From assembly GCA_900473175.1 (NCBI GenBank), contig UCKM01000005.1:134190-198189 (forward strand): 64,000 nucleotides of DNA. Direction: 5' to 3'. Position numbers and translations under genes: made by a program. Under the pieces are notes generated by a model. The model worked only from the letters and a program-made list of their open reading frames with translations, ran no database searches and was not told the DNA's origin. Each line of letters begins with the position of its first letter. Position 1 is the first letter of the stretch. The stretch comes from Hyphomicrobiales bacterium. Lineage in GTDB: Bacteria; Pseudomonadota; Alphaproteobacteria; Rhizobiales; Rhizobiaceae. Positions 26,073 to 35,600 of this stretch are shown here, in pieces.

Positions 26073-26077
26073 CGACC

Positions 26078-26857
26078 ATGACGACCCAACGCTCACGTTC
26101 GCGCGTGCTTTCGTTCGCGGCAGTCATCCTGGCGATGCCGCTCGCCGTGTCGCCCATACTGACCGCGCCAGCGCACGCGCAATTCGGCTTCGGCGGTATC
26201 GTCTATGACCCTACCAACTACGCCCAGAACGTCCTGACGGCGGCGCGTTCCCTCGAGCAGATCAACAACCAGATCCGCTCGCTTCAGAACGAGGCGCAGA
26301 GCCTCATCAACCAGGCCAAGAATCTGGCGAGCCTGCCCTATTCCTCGCTCCAGCAGATTCAGCAGAACGTCCAACGGACCCAGCAACTCCTCAGCCAAGC
26401 ACAGAACATCGCCTTCGACGTCCAGAGCGTCGATCGCATGTTCCAGCAACAATATGGCAGCGTCTCGCTCTCCACGACCGATGCCAAGCTCGTCACCGAC
26501 GCCCGCTCGCGCTGGCAGAACACCGTGGGCGGCTTGCAGGACGCCATGCGGGTGCAGGCCGGTGTCGTCGGCAATATCGACAGCAACCGCACGCAGATGT
26601 CCAACCTCGTCAGCCAGAGCCAGGGTGCCCAAGGCGCATTGCAGGCGACCCAGGCCGGCAACCAACTTCTCGCGCTTCAATCTCAGCAGCTTTCCGATCT
26701 AGTTGCGCTGATCTCCGCCAATGGCCGCTCCGAGGCGCTCACCGAGGCCGAACGTGCCGCTGCCGCCGACCAAGGCCGGGAACAGCGCCGCCGCTTCCTG
26801 ACGCCTGGTTCGGGCTACCAGCCCGGCAATGCGCAGATGTTCGGCAACGGCAACTGA
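26078..26857 (+). CDS. trbJ: TrbJ, VirB5-like pilus-associated protein
   Basis: A 259-aa secreted protein. Signal peptide at residues 1-34 ending APAHA; then a long Gln/Asn-rich helical region with coiled-coil character (LEQINNQIRSLQNEAQSLI, LQQIQQNVQRTQQLLSQAQN, LQATQAGNQLLALQSQQL). This is the TrbJ/VirB5 pattern; such proteins are minor pilus components and may contact the recipient. It starts 5 bases after trbE. Confidence 0.9.
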   Translation: MTTQRSRSRVLSFAAVILAMPLAVSPILTAPAHAQFGFGGIVYDPTNYAQNVLTAARSLEQINNQIRSLQNEAQSLINQAKNLASLPYSSLQQIQQNVQRTQQLLSQAQNIAFDVQSVDRMFQQQYGSVSLSTTDAKLVTDARSRWQNTVGGLQDAMRVQAGVVGNIDSNRTQMSNLVSQSQGAQGALQATQAGNQLLALQSQQLSDLVALISANGRSEALTEAERAAAADQGREQRRRFLTPGSGYQPGNAQMFGNGN

Positions 26858-26867
26858 GAGCACAGCC

Positions 26868-27152
26868 ATGGACGGCAAGATGCTGGCCCGGTTGGGCGCC
26901 GTCGTCTTCATCGCCGTCGCCATCACGGCGACGGCGATCGAGATGACCCGGAAGGAAGCGCCTCCGGAGATGGGACACGCCCGCACTGTCGAACCCGCGC
27001 GCGACCCGCTGCGCGAAGAGCAGCGCCGGTGCCAGCAGCTTGGCCAGGCAGCGGCGAGCGATACCGACTGCATGCGTGTCTGGGCGGAGAGCCGTGATCG
27101 CTTCCTTGGCCACCCTCCGGCACCTGCCGTCCCGACACCAGAAGGACGGTGA
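26868..27152 (+). CDS. TrbK-alt, putative entry exclusion protein
   Basis: A 94-aa protein from the ATG at 26868. One N-terminal transmembrane segment (RLGAVVFIAVAITATAIEM) and a short periplasmic part with two cysteines (RRCQQLGQAAASDTDCMRVW) match the 'TrbK-alt' family found between trbJ and trbL in alphaproteobacterial elements. By analogy with TrbK of RP4 it may block entry of a second copy of the element. It is not homologous to RP4 TrbK itself, which is a lipoprotein; the exclusion role is inferred from position. Confidence 0.8.
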   Translation: MDGKMLARLGAVVFIAVAITATAIEMTRKEAPPEMGHARTVEPARDPLREEQRRCQQLGQAAASDTDCMRVWAESRDRFLGHPPAPAVPTPEGR

Positions 27153-27155
27153 ACC

Positions 27156-28514
27156 ATGGGCGGCGCAGGCGTCATCGACAACTTCCTCGGGGTCTTCACC
27201 TCCTACATCAACAGCGGCTTCGGACTGCTCGGCGGCGAGGTCGCGTTCATCGCCACGACGCTGATCGTCATCGATGTGACGCTTGCCGCCCTGTTCTGGA
27301 GCTGGGGCGCGGAAGACGACATCATCGCCCGGCTCGTGAAGAAGACGCTCTTCGTCGGCGTCTTCGCCTATCTCATCGGCAACTGGAACAACCTCGCCAA
27401 GATCGTCTTCGACTCGTTCGCGGGATTGGGCCTCAAAGCTTCGGGCACCAGCTTTACCGCACAGGATCTGATGCGTCCCGGCAAAGTGGCGCAGACCGGG
27501 CTCGACGCCGCGCGCCCCTTGCTCGAATCCATCTCCGACCTGATGGGTTGGATCGCGTTCTTCGAGAACTTCATCCAGATCGCCTGCCTGCTCTTCGCCT
27601 GGGCGTTGGTGCTGCTCGCCTTCTTCATCCTGGCGATCCAGCTCTTCGTTACCCTGATCGAATTCAAGCTGACGACGCTGGCGGGCTTCGTCCTCATCCC
27701 TTTCGGCCTTTTCGGCAAGACCGCTTTCATGGCTGAGCGTGTCCTCGGCAATGTCGTCTCGTCCGGCATCAAGGTCCTCGTTCTCGCCGTCATTATCGGC
27801 ATCGGCTCGACGTTGTTCAGCCAGTTCACGCCCGGCTTCGGCGGTGCAACGCCCACGATCGACGACGCCATGGCGATTGTCCTCGCCGCGCTATCGCTGC
27901 TCGGTCTCGGCATCTTCGGTCCCGGCATGGCTGCCGGTCTGGTCAGCGGCGGACCGCAACTCGGCGCCGGTGCGGCTGTCGGCACCGGGCTTGCCGTCGG
28001 TGGGGCTGCGCTCGCAGCTGGTGGCGCGGCAGGCCTTGCCATGAAGGGAGGAGCGGCTGCGATGTCCGGCGGTGCTGCCGCCGTGCGGGGTGGAGCGGCT
28101 GCCGCAGGCGGAGCCGCCGCTGCCTACAGCGTCGGCTCGCTCGGCCAGTCCGGAGCCGCTGGCGTCGCCTCTGGTCTCGGCGGCGTCGCCCGCGCGACCG
28201 GAGCGGCCACAGTGTCACCCCTGAAGCGCGCGACGGCGCGCGCCGCCGAAGTCGTCAAGTCCAGCTTCTCGGAAGGTGCCAAGGCCGGTTTCGGCGCGAC
28301 GGGCGGCTCCTCGACGATGGGCACGATCTCTGCCTCGGGGACTGCTGGCGACGCTGCGGCTGCGTCCAGCGACGGGCCACCCGATTGGGCCAAGCGCATG
28401 AAGCGCGGCCAGTCCCTCAGCCACGGAGCCACCCTCGCAGCCCATGCCGTCCGTTCCGGTGACGGCCATGGCGGCGGCTCCTCCGTCAACCTCTCCGAAA
28501 GTGACCGCTCATGA
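27156..28514 (+). CDS. trbL: TrbL, VirB6-like polytopic membrane protein
   Basis: A 452-aa inner-membrane protein. About six transmembrane segments fill residues 30-280; the rest is Ala/Gly-rich low-complexity sequence (AAGGAAGLAMKGGAAAMSGG and the like) and a polar tail, normal for TrbL. It forms part of the channel in the inner membrane. It starts 3 bases after trbK-alt and overlaps trbF by 4 bases. Confidence 0.92.
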   Translation: MGGAGVIDNFLGVFTSYINSGFGLLGGEVAFIATTLIVIDVTLAALFWSWGAEDDIIARLVKKTLFVGVFAYLIGNWNNLAKIVFDSFAGLGLKASGTSFTAQDLMRPGKVAQTGLDAARPLLESISDLMGWIAFFENFIQIACLLFAWALVLLAFFILAIQLFVTLIEFKLTTLAGFVLIPFGLFGKTAFMAERVLGNVVSSGIKVLVLAVIIGIGSTLFSQFTPGFGGATPTIDDAMAIVLAALSLLGLGIFGPGMAAGLVSGGPQLGAGAAVGTGLAVGGAALAAGGAAGLAMKGGAAAMSGGAAAVRGGAAAAGGAAAAYSVGSLGQSGAAGVASGLGGVARATGAATVSPLKRATARAAEVVKSSFSEGAKAGFGATGGSSTMGTISASGTAGDAAAASSDGPPDWAKRMKRGQSLSHGATLAAHAVRSGDGHGGGSSVNLSESDRS

Positions 28515-29200
28515 ACCTCTTCAAACGGCCCTCCGCTCACTATGGGAAATCGCCCGAACCCGAAACGCCCTATCAGAAGGCCGCCCAGGTCTGGGACGAA
28601 CGGATCGGTTCGGCCCGCGTACAGGCCAGAAACTGGCGCATCATGGCCTTCGGCTCGCTGTTCCTGTCGGCCGGTTTCGCCGCCGCACTGGTCTGGCAGT
28701 CGGCGCGCGGCACTGTCGTCCCCTGGGTCGTGCAGGTCGATCGTCTCGGCCAGGCGCAATCGGTGGCACCGGCGACGGCCGATTACCGGCCGACCGATCC
28801 GCAGGTGGCCTGGCATCTCGCCCGCTTCATCGAGCAGGTCAGAAGCATCCCCGCCGATCCGATCATCGTGCGGCAGAACTGGCTGCGCGCCTATGAATGG
28901 ACCACCGACCGCGGCGCAGGCGCGCTGAACGACTATGCCCGCACCAACGACCCCTTCACCAAGGTCGGCAAACAGCAGATCGCCGTCGAAGTATCGAGCG
29001 TCATCCGTGCCTCCCAGGATTCCTTCCGCGTCGCCTGGACGGAGAAGCGTTACGAGAACGGCCAGCTCGCCGGGACCGAACGCTGGACCGCGATTCTCAC
29101 CATCGTCATCCAGACGCCGCGTGACGCCGAACGGCTGCGCGCCAATCCACTCGGGATCTACGTCAACGCCATCAACTGGTCGCGGGAGATGTCCCAATGA
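28511..29200 (+). CDS. trbF: TrbF, VirB8-like protein
   Basis: A 229-aa bitopic inner-membrane protein: a cytoplasmic N-terminus (HYGKSPEPETPYQKAAQVWD), one transmembrane segment (about 43-62, MAFGSLFLSAGFAAALVW) and a periplasmic NTF2-like domain (VPWVVQVDRLGQ ... PLGIYVNAINWSREM). This is the standard TrbF/VirB8 layout. It nucleates the channel in the periplasm. Overlaps trbL and trbG by 4 bases each. Confidence 0.93.
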   Translation: MNLFKRPSAHYGKSPEPETPYQKAAQVWDERIGSARVQARNWRIMAFGSLFLSAGFAAALVWQSARGTVVPWVVQVDRLGQAQSVAPATADYRPTDPQVAWHLARFIEQVRSIPADPIIVRQNWLRAYEWTTDRGAGALNDYARTNDPFTKVGKQQIAVEVSSVIRASQDSFRVAWTEKRYENGQLAGTERWTAILTIVIQTPRDAERLRANPLGIYVNAINWSREMSQ

Positions 29201-30177
29201 GCGCGTCTCATCGGAGGCCCGCCTCTCCGGCTTTGCGTAAATCCGCTTTGGCGATGGTGTTGCTTTCCGCCACCATGCTGGCGGGATGCGCGACGTTCAA
29301 GCCGCCGACCATCAGCTACGACAGCGACGTGCCGCCTCTGCCGGCAGTGCCAGCGCCAGTCACCGAACAACCGCCGCGGCCGCTGCATACGCCGCCCGCC
29401 TGGACACCCGCGCATGGCGGAACCGCTGCGAACACGCCAAGCGGCCGCGTCGAGAATGCCAACGCCGCTGCACGCGTCGAACCGCGACGCGAGGGCTACT
29501 ACAATGCGATCCAGATCTATCCGTGGAGCGAAGGCGCGCTCTATCAGGTCTATGCCGCGCCTGGGCAGATCACCAACATCGCGCTCGAACCCGGCGAAAG
29601 CCTGACCGGTGCTGGCCCGATCGCCGCTGGCGACACCGCCCGCTGGATCATCGGCGACACCGAGAGCGGATCCGGCCTCTCGCGCCGCGTCCACATCCTC
29701 GTCAAGCCGACGCGCCCCGACATAACCACGAACCTCGCCATCACGACCGACCGCCGCATCTACATGCTCGAACTCAGGGCAGAAGCGAAACCGTACATGC
29801 CAGCCGTGGCATGGGCCTATCCCGTGTCCCCGGCATCGCAGCGCGTCAGAATCCCGGCGACACCGATCATTCCCGCAGCCGCCGCACGTCACTATCGATA
29901 CGGCATCACCGGCGACACACCGCCCTGGCGGCCGGTCTCCGTTTATGACGACGGCCGGCGGGTCTATGTCGAGTTTCCGCGCGGCATCGTCCAGGGCGAA
30001 ATGCCGCCCATCTTCGTCCTCGGCGCCGACGGCGTACCCCAGCTCGTCAACAGCCGCATCTACCAGAACATCCTGATCGTGGACCGCATCTTCGGCGCCG
30101 CCGAGTTGCGTCTCGGCGGCGGCAACCGCCAGCAAACCGTCAGGATCGTGCGAACCGATGGGAAGCCTGCATCATGA
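29197..30177 (+). CDS. trbG: TrbG, VirB9-like protein
   Basis: A 326-aa exported protein. The signal sequence ends in a lipobox-like LAGC (about residues 28-31), so it may be a lipoprotein. The C-terminal 200 residues are the VirB9/CagX region (YNAIQIYPWSEGALYQVYAA, DTESGSGLSRRVHILVKP, VYDDGRRVYVEFP). With TrbI it forms the outer-membrane core complex. Overlaps the trbF and trbI genes by 4 bases. Confidence 0.93.
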   Translation: MSASHRRPASPALRKSALAMVLLSATMLAGCATFKPPTISYDSDVPPLPAVPAPVTEQPPRPLHTPPAWTPAHGGTAANTPSGRVENANAAARVEPRREGYYNAIQIYPWSEGALYQVYAAPGQITNIALEPGESLTGAGPIAAGDTARWIIGDTESGSGLSRRVHILVKPTRPDITTNLAITTDRRIYMLELRAEAKPYMPAVAWAYPVSPASQRVRIPATPIIPAAAARHYRYGITGDTPPWRPVSVYDDGRRVYVEFPRGIVQGEMPPIFVLGADGVPQLVNSRIYQNILIVDRIFGAAELRLGGGNRQQTVRIVRTDGKPAS

Positions 30178-31358
30178 GTGATACCGACAACGACACCCCC
30201 GAACCACGGCAGCCATCGGCGCCTTTTGTCGATTCAACATCGCCCATGCGCCTGCGCGCCGAGTCTCCGCGCGTCACGCGGCTATCGCGCAAGGTGCTCG
30301 CTGGCGCGGCCGCCGTTGCCCTTGTCGGCATCGGCGGTTCCCTCATCTACGCGCTCCAGACCCGCGATCCAGGCAAGAGCGGCGATGAACTCTATTCGAC
30401 CGATAATCGCGCCACGGCCGATGGCCTGGCCGGCTTGCCGCGCGATTATACCGGGCCCGTGCTTGGTCCGGCGCTGCCGGGAGATCTCGGCCGACCGATT
30501 GTCAGTGCGCAGAACCAGGGCCAGCCTGTCGTACCGCCCGCCATGGCAAGCCCGCAGGTCGATCCCGAAGAGCAACGCCGTCTCGCCGAGCTGGAAGCGG
30601 CGCGCACCAGCCAGGTGTTCTTCCAGGCAGGTCCAGTCTCAACGTCGGCGCCAATCGGAATGAACACGCCCGGACTTTCTGGCCTTGGAACAGGCGGGCA
30701 ACCGGGCGCCCAGACAGCTCAGGACCGCCAGCTCGCCTTCCTCAACGCTCCCGTCGACCGCCGCACCATTGCCGCCGATCGCGTCATGGCGCCGGCGTCG
30801 CCCTATGTCCTCCAGGCGGGCGCGATCATCTCGGCCGCGATCATCACCGGCATCCGCTCGGACCTGCCGGGGCAGATCACCGCCCAGGTCACGGAAAATA
30901 TCTACGACAGCCCGACCGGGCGCATCCTCGTCGTTCCGCAAGGAACGCGCATCATTGGCGAATACAGCAACGACGTCGGCTTCGGACAGCGTCGTATCCT
31001 CTTGGTGTGGAGCCGCCTCATATTCCCCAACGGACGCTCGATCGTGCTCGAACGTCAACCCGGTGCAGACATGCAGGGCTATGCTGGTATCGAGGATGGC
31101 GTCGATTACCACTGGTGGGATCTCGCCAAGGCCGCCGGCCTCTCGACGCTCCTCTCGGTCGGGGCCGAACTCGCCGTCGACGACCAGGACCGGCTTTTGC
31201 GCGCAATCCGCGACGGCGGACAGGACACCATCAATGACGCAGGCCAGCAGATCATTCGGCGTCAGCTCAACGTCCCGCCAACGCTGACAATTCGGCCTGG
31301 CTTCCCCGTCCGCGTGATCGTCACCCGCGATCTCGTCCTCGAACCCTACGGAGGCTGA
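30174..31358 (+). CDS. trbI: TrbI, VirB10-like protein
   Basis: A 394-aa protein with a cytoplasmic N-terminus, one transmembrane segment (about 42-62), a Pro/Gln-rich linker in the periplasm and the VirB10 C-terminal domain (PYVLQAGAIISAAIITGI, PQGTRIIGEYSNDVGFGQRR, RPGFPVRVIVTRDLVL). It spans both membranes and senses ATPase energy. Complete, last of the T4SS genes in the operon; DUF2274 follows after one base. Confidence 0.94.
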   Translation: MSDTDNDTPEPRQPSAPFVDSTSPMRLRAESPRVTRLSRKVLAGAAAVALVGIGGSLIYALQTRDPGKSGDELYSTDNRATADGLAGLPRDYTGPVLGPALPGDLGRPIVSAQNQGQPVVPPAMASPQVDPEEQRRLAELEAARTSQVFFQAGPVSTSAPIGMNTPGLSGLGTGGQPGAQTAQDRQLAFLNAPVDRRTIAADRVMAPASPYVLQAGAIISAAIITGIRSDLPGQITAQVTENIYDSPTGRILVVPQGTRIIGEYSNDVGFGQRRILLVWSRLIFPNGRSIVLERQPGADMQGYAGIEDGVDYHWWDLAKAAGLSTLLSVGAELAVDDQDRLLRAIRDGGQDTINDAGQQIIRRQLNVPPTLTIRPGFPVRVIVTRDLVLEPYGG

Positions 31359-31359
31359 C

Positions 31360-31599
31360 ATGACGAAATTGAAGCTCGGTCCAATCATGGAGGAAAAGCC
31401 GGTCAAGGCTACGCTGGAGCTACCGGCATCGCTCCACCGCGATCTCACCGCCTACGCCGAAGTGCTGGGACGGCAGACAGGCCAGTCCGTTCGCGATCCC
31501 ACCCAACTGATCGTACCGATGCTGGAGCGCTTCATCGCAACCGACCGCGGGTTCGCCAAGGCCCGCCGAGCGAAACCTATCGGCGATGCTGGTTCATAG
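31360..31599 (+). CDS. DUF2274 protein
   Basis: A 79-aa protein in the usual place after trbI. The pattern KLKLGPIMEEKPVKATLELP, then LHRDLTAYAEVLGRQTGQSV, then LIVPMLERFIATDRGFAKAR is that of DUF2274, which resembles a ribbon-helix-helix fold, so a regulatory role is possible. The last 6 bases overlap the 3' end of the convergent LysR gene, which marks the end of the trb operon. Confidence 0.88.
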   Translation: MTKLKLGPIMEEKPVKATLELPASLHRDLTAYAEVLGRQTGQSVRDPTQLIVPMLERFIATDRGFAKARRAKPIGDAGS

Positions 31600-32487
31600 T
31601 TCCGCGCCCTCGCGGCGCGCCAACACCTTCGCCATGCTGACGAAGCGCCTGAGCGCCGGATTATCGTTCTTCGGCGACCACACGCCGCTAAAGGGAAGAA
31701 CCTCGCCGACGATCGGCCTGTAGCAGATGCCCGGCACATGAGCTGCTGTCGTCGCCTCGCTCGTGACCGTGAGCCCGCTGCCGATCGCGACAAGCGTCAA
31801 CAGATTATCGCGCCCGACAAACTGTGATTGAATTTTCGGATGGTGGCCGAGATCAGCGACGCGCTGCACCAGATAGTCGTGGATTTCCTGGCCCGGAGGT
31901 GCGTCGCTGACGATGAACGGCTCATGCGCGAGGTCATGCCAATTCACCTCCTCTTTCTGAGCAAGTGCGTGGGATTCAGGCAGCACCACGAAAACACGCT
32001 CTGACCAGAGATAGTCCGTCTCGCATCGTGGCCAGTCCAAGGTCCCCGTCAGAAAGGCGATGTCCAGCCGGAACTGCCTGATCGCTGCGACATGCTCTGC
32101 GGGGTTGCCGTCGGCGATCTCGATATGGACGCCAGGATGCTCCTCGGCAAAGCCACGCAGCAGATCGGGAAGAAAGCCGGACGCAAGTGAGGTGAAAATC
32201 CCTACGCGCAGATGGCCTTCCTTGGCGCGGCCCACCGCGTCTACGATCTCGGCGCCTTCGTTGACGTAGCGAAGGACCTTTCGCGCCTTCGACAACAGCC
32301 GCTGCCCTGCGACGGTCAGGCACACGCCGCCGCTATGGCGGTGAAACAACGCTGACCCGAGCCCGTCTTCCATGTCGCGTATCCGGCGACTGATCGTGGA
32401 CTCCTGCACACCGAGCGCTGCACCCGCCTTCCGAAAGCTTCCATGCTCGAAAGCTGCAACGAAATATCGCAGATGTCGAAAATTCAT
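31594..32487 (-). CDS. LysR-family transcriptional regulator
   Basis: A 297-aa protein from the ATG at 32487 (MNFRHLRYFVAAFEHGSFRK), where the family N-terminus begins; the open frame runs further upstream but is not protein-like there. The winged HTH is at residues 18-60 (AGAALGVQESTISRRIRDME) and the C-terminal part is the periplasmic-binding-protein-like effector domain. It lies convergent with the trb operon and downstream of the minus defence arm, separated from it by a strong terminator. A LysR gene is common at this spot in related elements. Inducer and targets are unknown. Confidence 0.88.
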   Translation of the reverse strand: MNFRHLRYFVAAFEHGSFRKAGAALGVQESTISRRIRDMEDGLGSALFHRHSGGVCLTVAGQRLLSKARKVLRYVNEGAEIVDAVGRAKEGHLRVGIFTSLASGFLPDLLRGFAEEHPGVHIEIADGNPAEHVAAIRQFRLDIAFLTGTLDWPRCETDYLWSERVFVVLPESHALAQKEEVNWHDLAHEPFIVSDAPPGQEIHDYLVQRVADLGHHPKIQSQFVGRDNLLTLVAIGSGLTVTSEATTAAHVPGICYRPIVGEVLPFSGVWSPKNDNPALRRFVSMAKVLARREGAEL

Positions 32488-32589
32488 ACTTGCACCTGGA
32501 AATCGTCCGGGGAGCCCCCTTATCCCGAATGCTTGACAGAGACGCTGCGAGGCTTGCCAAAGCGATTTCCCAGCGTGGCGACAAAGTTC

Positions 32590-32624
32590 GTCGGCGTTCC
32601 CCGGCCACACCGGGGAACGCCGAC
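32590..32624 (-). terminator. Perfect 15-bp hairpin ending the minus defence operon
   Basis: GTCGGCGTTCCCCGG (32590-32604) and its exact complement CCGGGGAACGCCGAC (32610-32624) enclose a 5-base loop, starting 6 bases after the DUF499 stop on the minus strand. Such a long exact stem immediately after the last gene is a likely terminator, although the following U tract is short, so an RNA 3'-end stabiliser is also possible. Confidence 0.72.
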
Positions 32625-32630
32625 CAGCTA

Positions 32631-35600
32631 TCACTCTACGGATTTCTCTATGAATCCAAGTGTATTAGCATTCTCGACCAGCGTCCGAACCTTGGCGCGA
32701 TCGAGGCCGTCAGGCACTTCGGCGACAATCTCGAGGCGGATCTTTACCTGGCTGCCCGGCAACGTAGTGAGCTGCTCGACGATCGCTTCGACGATCTGAT
32801 GGATGTCTCGGGCCGGACGCTCCGGCGAGATCATCACGGCGCCGGAGAAACGCGTCGGCTTCTTTTCCGGCGGAGGCGCAGTCGGCCCACCGTCCGTGGG
32901 TACTCCATCCGGCGGTAGCGTGCTGTCGCCAGGTCCTGGAGGTGTGTCACCCGTTCCCGGCTGTGCCGGCGCCGGACGGTGCATCTCAGCCACCTCGGGC
33001 CTTACGATGACACTGTCGCTGTCGATCACGACTACGGCGTTTGCCGCCCGTTCAATCGCCAGCCCCAGATAAGTGTCGGACTTCTCGTCCCACCGCTCGG
33101 CATAGGCGAACGGGCCGGGCAACATACCGCCCACGGCCGCCTGCACGGCCTTGACCAGAACGTCCTGTCCTTTCAGGCGTGGCAGATAGATGTAGCGGTT
33201 GAGGTATTCCCGCAGATCCTTCAGCGACAGTCGCGGCTTGTCGTTCCAGATGTATTTCTGGAGATCGCGGTCGAGGCGCGACGGCCCCAACTCGACCAGC
33301 AAGCCCTCTTCGGCCACCAACTTCTTGCTGGCCCGAGCCAGCAGCCCGTCCTGCGCCGGAATCTTGCCCGACACCCACTCCCAATCGGCTTGCGCACTCT
33401 CCTGGGCGGGATAATGCAGATAGCACCATGCCTCTTTCAGGCGCGTCTTCGTCGTCTCGTTCGCTTCGGCCAGCTTCGCCTTGGCCAGCGCGCTGTCGCT
33501 CTGGGTGAGGTTCAGCCGCTCCGTGTCGCGCACGATCTCGCCCCAGGCTAGGGACGCACGAACGGCGTCTTTCAGGTGATCGAGCTGGCGGGTTTCTGCG
33601 GCGATGAACACCAGCATGTTGCGATAGACGCGCGGCGTGCTGCCGCGTTGCGTGAGGATGTCTTTCGCCTCGACCAGCGCTTCCGAACCATCGCGCCCGT
33701 TATGCGGATGTTTGACGCCCAACACGACGGCGCGGACACCGCCCGCTTCATCGGGGACTTCGGCCGATGACGCCGGCGCAACCTGCACGGCATCGAAATG
33801 GCCGCGATCCGTGAGACCATTCACATATTTTCCGAGTTCCGCGTCGATCGTCACATCGACCAGCGCCGCCTCGATCTGCGCCGCCTTATCCGCCGCGATG
33901 CGGTTGAGGCTGGCCGACATCGAGTACCAATACCGGCCAAGATCGGCGTGCATAAACTTGGCCTGGTTGGTCAGCCGGCGCAGCGCATCGCCGAAGATCG
34001 CTGGACGTTCGCCGGGCTGCACGACGCCGAGATTGATCTGCTTATCGTCGAGGCCGGTGTTCTGCTGTTGGTGCGTGGGCGCAGTCCCCATGAAGATCGC
34101 GCGGGCGACACGTCGGGTCGCCGAGTATCGGTTCAGATTGGGCGCCGATTGGTCGATCTTATACGGCGTGGACGCCGTGCCATCGACATCGCCGGCAATG
34201 ATCGATTGCCAGCTCACGTCGAGATAATGCAGCAATTCCGGCTCTACGCGCGGGGAACTTACGGCCACACTACCCGGCATGATCATCACCGACGGATCGC
34301 CATTCATCCAAAGCTCGTGGATGGCCTGCGCCATCAACCGCAGCACACCGCGCGTGCGCTGAAATTTCTCAAGCGATCCCCAGGTCGTATAGAGCTGGTC
34401 GAATAGCTCTGGATGGATCGGATAGGCCTTCTCCAGCTTGCGCCTGTAGTCCTCATCCGCGCAGCCCTGCGGGAAGTCGTTCGTGTTCTCGCGATACAGC
34501 TTCGCGAACTGCTTCAGCGTGTTGTCACGATGATGGAACTTGTCGCCGGGAATGTCCTTGAACAGCCGCCGCCGCACAATTTCGTAGCTCTCTTCCTGGC
34601 TCGCCGGGCGCCATGACGATTCGACCCGGCTGAACGTCTGCTTGAGACGCGCCAACGCCTCCTGACCACCTTCGCCGCCAACTTCGATCTGCGACGCCGG
34701 CAAGGAGGCGACCAGCAGAGTGCCGGGGCTGGCCTTGACCGCCTCGGTCAGCGACTGAACGAAGGACAGGTTCGCATCGAACGATCCCGACGGCAGTCCT
34801 TCTACCTTGTAGATCTGCCGCAGATAGGCGACCCATTCGTCGATCAGGATCAGGCAAGGCGCATACTTGTTGAAGATCGTTTCGAGTAGGTGGGAGCCCG
34901 GTGCGATACCATTGGCATCATTCTCTGCAACCATGTCGAAGGCTTCTGCGCCGCCGAGTTGCCACGCCAGTTCGCCCCATGTGGTACGGATCTTTTGGCC
35001 GCTGTTGGTATTGAGGACGTCCTGAGGTCCCCGCGACGTACCGACAAGCACCGCACGGTTGATGGCCTTGGGCACGCTCAGCCCGTTCTCGTCGAGCAAG
35101 CGATCTAGTCCAGACAAGTCCTGTACCGGTGTTCCGCCCGCCATGTGATAGAGGGCAAGCATCGAGTGAGTCTTGCCGCCACCAAAATTAGTTTGCAGTT
35201 CGACCACCGGATCGCCGCCGTTGCCGGCAAGCCGCTTGGCAGCGCCAACCAGAAGCGTGCTCAATCCCTCCGTCAGATAGGTACGGCTGAAAAACTGGCC
35301 GGGATCGCGATATTCGGCCGGCGCACTACCCGAATGAACCTTCGCAAGGTCCGCCGCGAACTCGGCCTGCTGGAATTCGCCGGTCGCAACGTCCGGATGC
35401 GGCTCGACCACTTCGCGCCACGGGAGCAATCCCGCCACGGTTTCGACCGAAATATCCAGCCGCTGGGTTTTCCGGCGCTCTTCGTTGCGCTGAAGCTCGG
35501 TGAACTTGGTGCGAAGGATCGTATCGCGCATCTTCGAGAGTTGCTCGGCAACCTCGCCGGCGCTGATCGACTCCATCAGCCGCCGCATCGTGTCCAACGC